64,000 bases of DNA, from NCBI GenBank assembly GCA_964564415.1, contig CAZMAV010000007.1, positions 1 through 64,000 of the forward strand, given 5' to 3'. The stretch's first letter is position 1. Each line of letters begins with the position of its first letter. The position numbers and the translations under genes are program-made. This DNA comes from JALEFZ01 sp964564415 (GTDB lineage: Bacteria; Bacteroidota; Bacteroidia; J057). Positions 9,541-18,565 of the stretch are shown here, piece by piece. A model generated the notes under the pieces. That model was not told where the DNA came from, ran no database searches, and was given only the letters and a program-made list of their open reading frames with translations.

Positions 9541-10440
9541 ATGCCAAACTCTTTTTACCTGTTACCAGCTTTGGTCCTCATGACCTTGATTTCATGCTAG
9601 GAGCCTCCCCAGGATGAAATCATTCGCCTTGACAAAAGCCGTATCCATCAGGACAGCATAGATGCCCACATTCAATTTCTAATGGATGAGGCCCGGGTAG
9701 AAGGCCTGGGAATTGCTATTTTTCAAGACAATGAGTTGGCCCATCCAAAAACCTTTGGCTATGGGCATCAGGAAAAAAGGTACACCTTCGAGACAGCAGC
9801 AATATCTATGGGGCCTCCCTGAGCAAGGCTGTTTTTGCAGTACTCGTCCTCCAACTGGTCGATGAGGACCTTCTCGACCTGGATACTCCCCTTCAGCCCT
9901 ACCTGCCCAAGCCCATCTATGAATATGAGCCTCAGACCCGCTGGCACGATAATTATTCTGACCTTCGCTCTGACAGCCTTTATCACAAGATTACCGCCCG
10001 ACACTGCCTTACCCATACCACGGGATTTCACAACTGGCGCTGGATAGAGCCCGACCAAAAACTCAGGGTCCACTTCGAGCCCGGTTCCCGCTACTCTTAT
10101 TCAGGTGAAGGGTTTGTCTATCTTCAGGTGGTACTGAAAAAAATGACGGGCAAGCCGCTGGAAGCCTTGGCCCAGGAGAAAACATTTCGCCCCCCTGGCA
10201 TGAGAAGGTCCAGCTACGAGTAGCAATCGGAGTTTGAAGTAGATTATGATTTCGGCTACAATCCCGGGGGCGAAGCCTACAAAAAGGATAAGGACAATGA
10301 AGCTCGGGGTGGGAGTACCCTGGAGACTACTTTGGAGGATTATTCTACTTTTCTCCGGGCTATTTTGCAGGAAGAACTTCTTTCTAAGCAAAGTTGCGGG
10401 GAAATGTTCAGCACCCAAATCCGAATCCGAACGGAGCATC
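9541..10440 (+). pseudogene. Decayed serine beta-lactamase-family (class C-like) lipoprotein gene
   Basis: Homology is visible across two frames. Frame 1 from 9541 gives a lipoprotein signal ending 'LMTLISC', immediately broken by TAG at 9598, and continues to about 9780. After a one-base loss the next frame carries the SxxK active-site motif in 'GASLSKAV', a 'LTHTTGFHNW' segment and 'YSYSGEGF' (the Tyr-x-Ser/Asn motif). A second TAG lies at 10221. Sequence resembling the family runs to about 10440, where it is cut by the group II intron fragment. Two nonsense codons, one frameshift and a missing C-terminus make it non-functional. Family: beta-lactamase/transpeptidase-like serine hydrolases; original substrate unknown. 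Confidence 0.85.
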
Positions 10441-10803
10441 AATTTGGGCTTTTCGAACGGGCTGCGGTCGGTAGCTCCCCGCAGCCAAGGACTTTTGCAA
10501 ATCCCGCCAGTGGGCAGAAAACCACTCGCCCAACTCACTTACCTCCATGCCATCTACTCCACCCCTGTCCTTGTTACTCACAACATGACGGCAGGCGCGC
10601 TCAAGGTTCGACAATTCGCTCACCCGATCCATCAAACCAGCGGTCAAGGTTCGTTCTCTTTCACAACCTGAAAGCCACTCCTCACTTGGTCGTTTAGCAG
10701 ATGGGAATACCTCCGCCCCCCACCACACCGAGCCAGCGCGAGTCCATTCCATTGCCAAAGGCAACTCCATCTGAACTCCATACTTGTTGTCTGAGGTTTG
10801 CAT
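10440..10803 (-). pseudogene. Group II intron reverse transcriptase/maturase, N-terminal fragment
   Basis: About 120 residues match the N-terminus of LtrA-type intron proteins: 'NLERACRHVVSNKDRGGVDG' (RT-0/1 region) and 'LAAGSYRPQPVRKAQI', which normally leads into 'PKPNGG.RPLGIP'. After 'RKAQI' the frame runs into unrelated sequence and stops at 10408. The YADD active-site segment, maturase X domain and any endonuclease are lost. The ATG at 10803 lies just after the ribozyme's 'CATAGTAG' region, as in intact introns. Confidence 0.8.
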
Positions 10804-11186
10804 GACTTTTCACCCGTAAAAAAAACTCCCTTGCCTAAAGATTCGGCCCTTCGTAGCCCATGACCCTACTACTATGGCCTCGGCTGACTTCTGACCCCCT
10901 CTCGCAGCGGGACAGATCTCCTGGGGTAAACCCCTGTTCTTCCCCCTGATTTCGCCGGATTTACACAGCAGCGGTACGGACGAATCATAGGGCTTCGGCG
11001 TTCAGTGCCGCCTTACCCAACTGCTGCGCCTCCTATCCGATTTCTGTTCGTCGAAACCAGCTTTTGCTAGGGCCTTCCTTCAGATTCCCCCTCACGGGAG
11101 ACACCCTTGGCCTTCGCTAGCGCTTCCCATCCGTCGGGGTGCGTTCAGGACTTCAACCTTAAAGAACATGGGAGTGCCCAGCACAC
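10440..11186 (-). mobile_element. Group II intron, 5' part only (ribozyme 5' domains plus start of RT ORF)
   Basis: Reading leftwards, the element starts at 11186 with GTGTGC, matching the GUGYG 5' boundary of group II introns. Conserved structural stretches follow: 'AAGGTTGAAGTCC' just inside the 5' end, and 'AGTCAGCCGAGGCCATAGTAG' (one base more than a 20-mer; positions ~10865-10890), a hallmark just upstream of intron ORFs. The intron-encoded reverse transcriptase then begins at 10803. The element stops at about 10440 inside the RT, where beta-lactamase-like DNA takes over. The catalytic RT core, maturase domain and domains V/VI are absent, so it cannot splice or move. The 5' end abuts the T-run of a terminator. 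Confidence 0.8.
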
Positions 11187-11188
11187 AA

Positions 11189-11222
11189 AAAGGCCGATGG
11201 AGCATGAGCTTCATCGGCCTTT
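11189..11222 (-). terminator. Strong intrinsic terminator of the SusCD-region operon
   Basis: AAAGGCCGATG pairs with CATCGGCCTTT, with an inner AGC/GCT extension and a 4-base loop. On the minus strand the hairpin is followed by TTTTT (11191-11187) and then directly by the group II intron 5' end at 11186. It lies 20 bases after the stop of the hydrolase gene. Confidence 0.85.
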
Positions 11223-11242
11223 ATTCTGTTGATAAGTAGCGA

Positions 11243-12346
11243 CTAATCGCTCAAAGAGGCTTCTAGTGCCGCCTTTCCCTCACTTGAATTGTACATGGCA
11301 GCCGCGTCGTGCCCCACATTGTTCACAACCTGTTCGCTGTGGTCGCTGCTACTGAAGAAGTTTTCCATGTACCTCAGCATATTTTTACCGCGCTCAAAGC
11401 GGTTAGGGCCCAACAGGACAGCCTCACAATCGCGGGTATTGAGTACACCATTGGTGAAGATGTCCAGGCTTCCCAGCAGATAGGTCATCTTCCTGTTGAC
11501 ATAGCGATCCCTGATCTCGGTTTCCGAGAATCTCGAAAGGTAAGAGCTCAGGTTGTCCGTCCCATAAGGCCAACGGGTATAGCCATTGCAGTCGTTCGGT
11601 ACGACAAACTGCGATCCATCCCAGCGTTCCGGCCCCGGATAGAAGAAATACTGGCTATTGGCTACCAGGTATTCTACCGATATACCTGAAAGCATATCCT
11701 CCATGGGGCTGGCTGCCGCATAGAGGTTGGTGAATTGCGCCCCGGCCGAATGTCCGGTAAGGACCACCTTTTCCAGCAGTGGAAAACGATCTTTGTCAGC
11801 CAGCCTCTTCATTACACTGTCGATGATGTCGTAGGAAGAAAAGCTCTGGCTGGTGAGGTTGTTGGACTGGAACCCCCGCTTCCATCCATTGCTGGAAAAG
11901 AAGATTTCATCAGAACCGGTAGTTATGTCCGCATTCGTCTTGAATTGTGGGGCTATCAGCAGGGTCTCATTCTGCTTTTCGATTGAGAGGATGGCATTGG
12001 TCAGCCAGCTGAAGTACTCGTTGCCATTGCGGTTGTTACCATGAATGACGATTACGGCAGACTTGAAAGGCCAGACGGCATCTTCACGCATGAAGTCATA
12101 GTTGGCAAAAAAGTCCTGCACAAGCGTGGCAGAGCCGCCATCCAGGCTCATCTGAACCCCTGCACAGGCAGAACTGAGGCAAGGCTCTTCTACCGTAAAG
12201 GTAGTGTCTATGGGTTCTGGCTCGAAGATTACCTGAGGCGTAAATGAACCATCGTCGGGCTCTTCGCAAGCCGAAAGTACAAACAGCAAGCCCAGGCAGA
12301 TGAGCAAGGGGATGAATGATAGCCGCATATGTGTTGTAGTTGTCAT
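11243..12346 (-). CDS. Alpha/beta-hydrolase-fold lipoprotein
   Basis: A 367-aa predicted lipoprotein ('LLFVLSAC', Cys about residue 27) with an alpha/beta-hydrolase core. An oxyanion-type strand 'AVIVIHGNNRNG' lies near residue 100, the nucleophile elbow 'TGHSAGAQ' near 200, and a C-terminal 'GHDAAAMY' supplies the likely catalytic His. Probably an esterase or related hydrolase on the cell surface or in the periplasm. A second ATG at 12328 would give a shorter signal peptide; the upstream ATG is kept. It is the last gene of the SusC/SusD-containing run, 21 bases after the upstream gene and followed by a strong terminator, so it may process the imported substrate (inference). Confidence 0.8.
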   Translation of the reverse strand: MTTTTHMRLSFIPLLICLGLLFVLSACEEPDDGSFTPQVIFEPEPIDTTFTVEEPCLSSACAGVQMSLDGGSATLVQDFFANYDFMREDAVWPFKSAVIVIHGNNRNGNEYFSWLTNAILSIEKQNETLLIAPQFKTNADITTGSDEIFFSSNGWKRGFQSNNLTSQSFSSYDIIDSVMKRLADKDRFPLLEKVVLTGHSAGAQFTNLYAAASPMEDMLSGISVEYLVANSQYFFYPGPERWDGSQFVVPNDCNGYTRWPYGTDNLSSYLSRFSETEIRDRYVNRKMTYLLGSLDIFTNGVLNTRDCEAVLLGPNRFERGKNMLRYMENFFSSSDHSEQVVNNVGHDAAAMYNSSEGKAALEASLSD

Positions 12347-12367
12347 TTTTTTGCTTGATAAAGTTGA

Positions 12368-13807
12368 TTATTCCCAGGCCAAAACCACCCACTGAGCATC
12401 GGAGACACATTTCCAAACCGTAGAGAAATCATAGTTGAGAAAAAGGGCATTGGGATTGGCACAGGCAAATGAATTGATGTTCACAGGGTCTCCTTCGTTG
12501 GTGATGTCAGAACCGCCGGCATAGTCAATGACCTGATCGCTGGGGTAGTAAAAATCTGACACCGTCGAAGAGGAACCCAGCTGTCCAACCACATTGCCCG
12601 GAAAATCTCCTGAGGTATCGTCATCGGTGATGCTCACCTTACCTGTGGCATAGCATCTTTGGGCTGTACCGTCCACCCTGCCAAAGGCTCCACCGCCCCG
12701 GTTGCGGGCCGTTACATTGCCTGTGGCATAGCAGTCTGTGGCCGTAGCGTCAGCTTCCAGCGATCCGATCACTCCTCCTACCCTGGAAGAAAGGGATTGG
12801 GGATTACCAGAGGAAAAAGATTGGGTGATGGTTCCCGCCTGAGACAATCCTACCAGGCCTCCTACGCGGGAAAGTTCTGCAAAAACTCCGCAGGAAGAAG
12901 AACATTTGGTGATCAAACCAGCTTCCTGGGAACCCACCAGTCCTCCCACACGTGAATTGTCGGACGTGATGCTGCCCGAACTGTGGCAGTTCTCAATCCT
13001 TCCACTAAACTGCCTTCCCACCAGGGCAGCAGTGGCCTGCCCACCAGAGACGCCTGTGGCCACAACCTTGAGATTCTCGATCACGCCATCGCCTTCCAGC
13101 GTACCAAATAGCCCTATCTCGTTGACACCTGGACGGTTGATACTCAGCCCACTGATGGTGAAGTTTTGACCATCAAATTTTCCAACAAAACCTTCTCCAA
13201 TGATTCCAATGGGTTCCCATCCTTCGGGATTGGCAGAGCTAAAAGCAGCCAGATCGATGTCGTTGTTCATTACAAAGTAGCTTGACAGAAACAGGCGGAC
13301 AATGTCCATTTGCTCTGCCGTCTCAATCTGATAAGGATTAGCCTCACTACCATCTCCACCAGCAAAAAGCGGTTTGGGTTCTACTTCTGTAACAAAATCC
13401 AACTCAAAATCTGACTCCAGCAACTGACCGCCCTCTCCCAACCCTCCGGCAGAAACCCGAAGGGTGTAAGCCGCCTCAAAATCCAGGCTGTCCCTGGGGG
13501 TGAGGGCCAAGATAGACTGGTTGTCGTTAAAGGAAATGATCAGGCTTTCAGCCTCTCTGCCTGCAGAAAGCTCAATTGAAGAGGCTGCCATCTCCGCCTT
13601 GACAGGCCTGGAAAAAATAAGGGTAAAGGCAGCATCTACTTTCACACCCTCCTTGCCATCCTCGAGATTGGTTCCATTGGTCTGCACGGCTACTACCGTC
13701 AGTTTATTGGGGTCGATAGGATAAAACTCCTCTCGCTCGGTACATTGGGTCAGCAGGCTCACCACCCACAAAAGCCCAATCCAGCGTATGATGTTTTTGA
13801 TGTTCAT
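12368..13807 (-). CDS. Big_5/GLUG-repeat lipoprotein
   Basis: ATG 13807 is chosen because it starts a lipoprotein signal ('IGLLWVVSLLTQC', Cys near residue 20); upstream in-frame codons overlap the susD gene and look random. Residues ~40-140 resemble a Big_5/SbsA Ig-like domain ('AAFTLIFSRPVKAEMAASS'). Residues ~230-410 carry successive GLUG-type repeats ('GGLVGSQEAGLITKC', 'GGLVGLSQAGTITQS', 'GGVIGSLEADATATDC'), which form beta-helical adhesive or glycan-binding modules in other proteins. Its place directly after SusD suggests a surface-exposed accessory binding protein for the same substrate (inference). Confidence 0.82.
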   Translation of the reverse strand: MNIKNIIRWIGLLWVVSLLTQCTEREEFYPIDPNKLTVVAVQTNGTNLEDGKEGVKVDAAFTLIFSRPVKAEMAASSIELSAGREAESLIISFNDNQSILALTPRDSLDFEAAYTLRVSAGGLGEGGQLLESDFELDFVTEVEPKPLFAGGDGSEANPYQIETAEQMDIVRLFLSSYFVMNNDIDLAAFSSANPEGWEPIGIIGEGFVGKFDGQNFTISGLSINRPGVNEIGLFGTLEGDGVIENLKVVATGVSGGQATAALVGRQFSGRIENCHSSGSITSDNSRVGGLVGSQEAGLITKCSSSCGVFAELSRVGGLVGLSQAGTITQSFSSGNPQSLSSRVGGVIGSLEADATATDCYATGNVTARNRGGGAFGRVDGTAQRCYATGKVSITDDDTSGDFPGNVVGQLGSSSTVSDFYYPSDQVIDYAGGSDITNEGDPVNINSFACANPNALFLNYDFSTVWKCVSDAQWVVLAWE

Positions 13808-13829
13808 AAATGTCTTGTTTGTGAATGGA

Positions 13830-15254
13830 TCATTGATTGATAGCTGTTTTGGCACATAGTCCCGGATCAGCTGTTGCGTTGGAATTGGCATCCAGTTCCC
13901 TGGCCGCATATAGAAAACGCTGGGGGAAGCAAGGCCCTCCCCCTCCGGCGAGGTTCAACGGAAAGGGTACCGCCACTTCGGGTTCTTTTTCCCTCAGCCG
14001 ACGGGCATCGTTGAAGGGCATGTAGGTCCCAAAACCGGAAACATACCTTTCTTCGATGATCTCTCTCAGCAGGGCCAGGTTGGGATCTACACCATCGAGG
14101 TTTTCCATGCCATCCTCGGCAAAATCATCTTCATCCAAAGCCAAATACCTCAGGTCTGCCGAAGGATCAATGATGGTAAATGCATTGCCTGAATGGAGGT
14201 ATTCCCGCCAGTCGTTGAGATGGCCCAGGGAAGTAGCAAAGTCAATGGTACGCACCGCTGCTTCTGCCAGGATCAATTGGTTTTCGCCAAAGGTGACCAT
14301 AGGCATGGCCTGAGCAGCGGCAGCAACACCCTGGTTGGCATTGGCATCTTCATCCTGGATGATGTAATAATTGAGGCGGGCAGCTTCCTGGGTTTTGCCA
14401 TGTACGCGTGAGACAGCCGCCGTATCGGAAAGCATCTGCAGCAGATAGCTCACCTCTTCTCCTTTCAAATTGCCAATGTCTCCTGCTCTAGAACCTGCCG
14501 CCAGTTGCCAGAACAGGTTTTTATTGTCCGCATTGGCATCGTCGATGGGTTGAAAAAGCAGGGAGTTGATAGGAGAGGAAATGCCATTGAGGGCCGCGGA
14601 ATAGGCAAGGTCATAGTCCTGCATCTGCAGGTGAAAACGGGCCTTCAGGGTCCAAGCGGTCTCCCGCCACTTCTGTACATCCCCACGAAAATAAATATCC
14701 TCAGGTATGATCAGTTCAGTCTCAAGTCCGTCCAGCAAGTCGATGGCATTGTCCAACAGCAGCAGCAGTTGGATAAAAACCAACTCCTGTCCATCGAAGC
14801 TGGGTTCTTCTATGCCTTCTGTGGCGGCCTCGGAATAGGGAATATCTCCAAAAAGGGAAGCCATTGTACCGATAACATGAGCCTCAGCAATCTGTGCGAT
14901 GGCGGTCAGTTGCGGATTGTTGCTTGCCTTTTCCTGGATCACCCTCAACTGAGAAAGGGCCGAGTGATAGGCTCGGTTCCAGGTAGAATTGGTCTCAGCT
15001 GTGGTGATGTTGTATTGGTCCAGGCTTCGATAAGAACTCTGAAAACCAATCAACTGCCGTGTCCACAAAGAGGAAATGCGCTGCAAATGGCCTAGCTGCA
15101 CCTGTATATTTCCCAACTGGGCACCTGTCAGAAAGGCCGAAGCCTGTATGGCATCTATGGTGATGTCGTTGGGATTGTCGTTGATACCTTCATTGAGGCT
15201 TTGACAGCCAGCCAAAAACAGAAGGGGCAACAGTATGATGATAATCTTTTTCAT
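13830..15254 (-). CDS. SusD/RagB-family nutrient-binding lipoprotein
   Basis: A 474-aa SusD-like lipoprotein that would cap the SusC barrel and bind the nutrient outside the cell. ATG 15254 gives a good lipoprotein signal ('IIILLPLLFLAGC'), followed by the family-typical 'NINDNPN'-like stretch ('GINDNPND'). TPR-like helices include 'AEAHVIGTMASLFGDIPYSEA', here one residue over 20 (residues ~125-145), and the C-terminal half has 'ERYVSGFGTYMPFNDARRLR'-type residues (~425-445). It resembles the SusD-like group 2 branch. The gene starts 22 bases after the susC stop, and its own C-terminus ends with 'CAKTAINQ'. The substrate cannot be read from the sequence. Confidence 0.93.
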   Translation of the reverse strand: MKKIIIILLPLLFLAGCQSLNEGINDNPNDITIDAIQASAFLTGAQLGNIQVQLGHLQRISSLWTRQLIGFQSSYRSLDQYNITTAETNSTWNRAYHSALSQLRVIQEKASNNPQLTAIAQIAEAHVIGTMASLFGDIPYSEAATEGIEEPSFDGQELVFIQLLLLLDNAIDLLDGLETELIIPEDIYFRGDVQKWRETAWTLKARFHLQMQDYDLAYSAALNGISSPINSLLFQPIDDANADNKNLFWQLAAGSRAGDIGNLKGEEVSYLLQMLSDTAAVSRVHGKTQEAARLNYYIIQDEDANANQGVAAAAQAMPMVTFGENQLILAEAAVRTIDFATSLGHLNDWREYLHSGNAFTIIDPSADLRYLALDEDDFAEDGMENLDGVDPNLALLREIIEERYVSGFGTYMPFNDARRLREKEPEVAVPFPLNLAGGGGPCFPQRFLYAARELDANSNATADPGLCAKTAINQ

Positions 15255-15276
15255 TGTCTTCAATTTCAGCTGTTGG

Positions 15277-18200
15277 TTAGTAAGTAATGTTGAGGTTAAA
15301 AATGAGCGATCGGGTAGTGGGATTGGTAAAATAATCAATACCAAAGCCATTGCCCACGCCAAACTGATTCACCTCGGGATCTACCCCTGTAAGCCTGGTC
15401 CAGAGGATGAGGTTCCTTCCGGTAGCTCCAATCTGGATGCTGGAGAGTTTGGTGGCTTTTTTGAAACGGGGACCATTGATCACATAAGAAATGCTTGCCT
15501 CCCGAAGCCTTGTCCAGGTAGCATCGGAAACAGAAAACTCGTTGATGACCGAACTCAAAAATCCACCACCGATGGTGGTGTACCAGCTTTCGTCCAGCAG
15601 CACAGTTCCAGCCCCAAAGTCGGCCAGGTTGCCCCTTACCGTTTCACCGATGTAGGACACATTGCCATCGATATTTCTCACATTTTGCTCAAGGGTAACT
15701 TCCTTTCCTACATCTTCATGCGTTCCAAACCTGTAAAGCACAAATTTGGTTCTTTCGGCAAAGTCTCCTCCCTGAGAGTGATCAAACAACAGGTTGATAG
15801 ACAGCTTTTTCCACCTGGCCCGAAAGCCCAGTCCTGCCCGCCAGTCGGGATTGGGATCGCCAATCACTCCCTGCTCGCTATTGAGCTGGGGAAATCCATT
15901 TTCGTCCAGGACCAAATTGCCCTGATCGTCTCGCTGGGCACGGGTGCCCCAAAGTACCCCAAGGGCCTGACCTTCTACTGCCCGCGAACTGATTGCTCCA
16001 CCCGTGAGGGAGATGGAGGAAGCTCCAAAGAGGTTGGTTACGCGGTTGACATTGCGGCTAAAGTTGCCGTAAATCTCCAGGTTCAGGTTCTGCTTTCTGA
16101 CAAAATTATAAACCAATTCCGCCTCCGTCCCACGGTTTTCCATCGAACCAATGTTCTTGTACTCACTCAAAAAGCCCGTGGAAGGAGCTGTATTAATCTC
16201 GTACAGCAGGTCGTTGATCTGGTTTTGGTAGTAGGTAAAGGAAAAGGTCAAAAGGTTGTCAAAGAATCTCAGGTCTGTGCCCAGTTCCAACTCTGTCTTC
16301 ACCTCAGGCCTGAGGTTGGAATTTCCCCGGTCATCATCTACCCGAAAACCACCCCCAAAAAGAGATACATCCAGAGGATCGCTGAAGGTACTGTAGGAAA
16401 ATCCACCCTCTGCCAGGGTCTGCGCCCGGTGGGCCGCAGCATCTACCCCTACCTGCCCCCAGGCCACACGCAGCTTGCCAAAGTTCAAAGGCTGAAAGTT
16501 TAGGATATCCGAAAACTGCCAGGCCACATCAAAGGCCGGATAATAGAAACTCCCGCTAAGGGTGGAAGAAGCTTCCAGCGTATTGGAAATATTGACATAT
16601 ACTTGCTCTATGATGTCAAAAGTAAGTACCGAATAAGCCCGATTTGATCTTTTGAACCTCCGCCTCGTTCTGAAGGAGGTATTCTCGTTGGCGGTATTCA
16701 ACTGGGAAGTGGCTGTACTCACATCAACCTGAAAGGCCGTGAGGCTGGTAGAATTGAAATACCTGGACTGATTGTTGAAGTTCCAACCAGCAGTCAGGGT
16801 TACACGTAGCCCATCAAAAAGATCCATGTTGCCCCTGGCTATGGCGTCAAAATTGACTTCTGTGCGGCTGATGTTGTCTTCATCAAAGCGCCCCTGGCTA
16901 TAATCGGCATTGGCTGTGCCAATGGGAAAGAAATACTCCCGCAGGTCGCCATAGTGATCCACCCCGCCCCTCAAGGTAACAACGAGTCTTTCTATGGGAG
17001 TAATGTTGATTTCGGAGGAAGCAATCATGCGATTAACATTTGAAAGTACCCGCTGTTCATTTACCGTCCAAAGAGGATTGTTGTAAGCAGGGCTACTACC
17101 AGCTCCAATTGGATTCCTGTAGGCGCGGTGCCTGTTGGGAAAGGCAAGACCCGACTCATCGATATAAGTACCCCGATAATAGCGGTTATAAAAATCGGGA
17201 GGCGTGCGGAGCAAACCAATGTACAGACCTGCTACATTGGAGCTTTGGTTGATTTTGTTGGCCTGGCTATTGATAAAATTGGCTTTAGCCTTTACTGTCA
17301 ACCAGTCGGCCAACTGGCTCCTGGTGTTGAATGTCAGGTTAGTCTTGTCGAAGAAGCTGTTTTCAATGATACCTTCATGATCCAGCCTTCCCAGGCTTAG
17401 AAAAAACTGGGAACGGTCATTTCCTCCACTGATCTGCACGTTGTTGTTGACAAAATAACCTGTGCGAAAAACATCGTTGAAATTTCTGTCAGTAAAAATA
17501 TCTGTGGACCTTTTTTCGAGGATGGGATAGAAGGTCGTTCCATCATCTGAAACGAATCTGCCTCCCTGATCGCTCACCAGGTCTCCTTCTCCGCTTCTCT
17601 CGGAAATCTTGTCTCCCCAGCTGTTGGCAGAGGTAGCTGAAAACACACCTCTGTCTCCCTGTCCAAAGGTCGTCTGCAGGGGATGCTGGGTGAGTACCTG
17701 ATCCAGAGAAACCGAGGTATTCAGGCTTACGGAAAAGGTTCCGGCTTTTCCTTTCTTAGTGGTGATCACCACCACACCATTGGCAGCTCTGGAACCCCAG
17801 AGAGAGGCTGCCGAAGCGCCTTTGAGAATCTGTATGGATTCTATGTCGTTGGGATTGAGGTCATTGAGTCGACTGGACTGGGCTACCCTCCTATTGGAGT
17901 TGAAATCGCCTCCTCCATAGGTGGTCGAATTGTCGATGGGGACGCCATCGAGGATGATCAGCGGACTGCTGGAGCCCGTGATGGTGTTGGCACCCCGAAT
18001 CTGGATGGTCGTTCCAGCCCCGGGTTCTCCATTGGACCTGGCAATTCGGAGGTTGGATGCCTTTCCAGCCATGCCGTTGAGAAGCAAGCTTTCACCAGAA
18101 CGGACGACGTCATCAGAGCTCACCTTGGAAACGGTAGAACCGATGTTATCGCCGTTTTGCTCCAGGCCAATGGCGGAGATCACCACTTCGTCGAGGGTTT

Positions 18201-18495
18201 TGATGTCGCGGCTGAGTTGAACGTTGATCTCCGTTCGTCCATTTACACTTTCCACCAGAACTTTGTACCCGATGAAGGTATAAGTGAGCTCGGCATTGTC
18301 TGCATCCTGGATGGTGATTTGATAGTTGCCCTGCTCATCCGAAAAGGTTCCCGATGTGGACCCTTTTACAGAAATGGTCGCTCCAACGAGGGGCCTGCCT
18401 TCTTCATCTGTAACCTTCCCCTTCACCACCTGAGCGAATGTAGTGGAGAAACAAAGGCCGATGGTCAACAGGCACAGGCATGTTATTTTTAGCAT
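15277..18495 (-). CDS. SusC/RagA-family TonB-dependent outer-membrane transporter
   Basis: A 1072-aa outer-membrane barrel protein energised by TonB. A signal peptide ('CLCLLTIGLCFSTTFAQ') is followed by a CarboxypepD_reg-like domain (residues ~22-100: 'VKGKVTDEEGRPLVGATISV'). A plug domain (~115-230) carries the SusC signature 'SSPLIILDGVPIDNST' and 'GSRAANGVVVITTKKGK'. The barrel runs to a C-terminal aromatic strand ('RSLIFNLNITY'). It is paired with the adjacent SusD gene. A stable hairpin lies just upstream, between it and the T9SS repeat-protein gene, so its transcription may be set partly by readthrough of that hairpin. Confidence 0.95.
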   Translation of the reverse strand: MLKITCLCLLTIGLCFSTTFAQVVKGKVTDEEGRPLVGATISVKGSTSGTFSDEQGNYQITIQDADNAELTYTFIGYKVLVESVNGRTEINVQLSRDIKTLDEVVISAIGLEQNGDNIGSTVSKVSSDDVVRSGESLLLNGMAGKASNLRIARSNGEPGAGTTIQIRGANTITGSSSPLIILDGVPIDNSTTYGGGDFNSNRRVAQSSRLNDLNPNDIESIQILKGASAASLWGSRAANGVVVITTKKGKAGTFSVSLNTSVSLDQVLTQHPLQTTFGQGDRGVFSATSANSWGDKISERSGEGDLVSDQGGRFVSDDGTTFYPILEKRSTDIFTDRNFNDVFRTGYFVNNNVQISGGNDRSQFFLSLGRLDHEGIIENSFFDKTNLTFNTRSQLADWLTVKAKANFINSQANKINQSSNVAGLYIGLLRTPPDFYNRYYRGTYIDESGLAFPNRHRAYRNPIGAGSSPAYNNPLWTVNEQRVLSNVNRMIASSEINITPIERLVVTLRGGVDHYGDLREYFFPIGTANADYSQGRFDEDNISRTEVNFDAIARGNMDLFDGLRVTLTAGWNFNNQSRYFNSTSLTAFQVDVSTATSQLNTANENTSFRTRRRFKRSNRAYSVLTFDIIEQVYVNISNTLEASSTLSGSFYYPAFDVAWQFSDILNFQPLNFGKLRVAWGQVGVDAAAHRAQTLAEGGFSYSTFSDPLDVSLFGGGFRVDDDRGNSNLRPEVKTELELGTDLRFFDNLLTFSFTYYQNQINDLLYEINTAPSTGFLSEYKNIGSMENRGTEAELVYNFVRKQNLNLEIYGNFSRNVNRVTNLFGASSISLTGGAISSRAVEGQALGVLWGTRAQRDDQGNLVLDENGFPQLNSEQGVIGDPNPDWRAGLGFRARWKKLSINLLFDHSQGGDFAERTKFVLYRFGTHEDVGKEVTLEQNVRNIDGNVSYIGETVRGNLADFGAGTVLLDESWYTTIGGGFLSSVINEFSVSDATWTRLREASISYVINGPRFKKATKLSSIQIGATGRNLILWTRLTGVDPEVNQFGVGNGFGIDYFTNPTTRSLIFNLNITY

Positions 18496-18518
18496 TTATC
18501 TGAGATTTCTGAGTAAAA

Positions 18519-18549
18519 TGGAACAAGGCCTTTTGCTGACCTTGTTCCA
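18519..18549 (-). terminator. Hairpin between the T9SS protein gene and susC
   Basis: TGGAACAAGG pairs perfectly with CCTTGTTCCA (18540-18549) around an 11-base loop. Reading leftwards it is followed by TTTTA. It can act as a terminator or attenuator between two co-oriented genes, or as an mRNA processing/stability element upstream of susC. Confidence 0.65.
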
Positions 18550-18565
18550 ATAAATCAACATAGGA

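Noticed and set aside
9541..10440. Possible recoding of TAG in the beta-lactamase-like gene (TAG at 9598 and 10221)
   Set aside because: The gene also has a frameshift and is truncated, and intact genes here, such as prmA and the P450 gene, end with TAG, so TAG is a normal stop.
12096..12416. A Cys-rich 106-codon minus-strand frame over the hydrolase start
   Set aside because: It overlaps two well-supported genes in the same direction and in another frame; the Cys content comes from frame-shifted lipoprotein codons.
15235..16503. A 422-codon forward open frame opposite susC/susD
   Set aside because: Shadow of the SusC barrel sequence, with no start context or homology.
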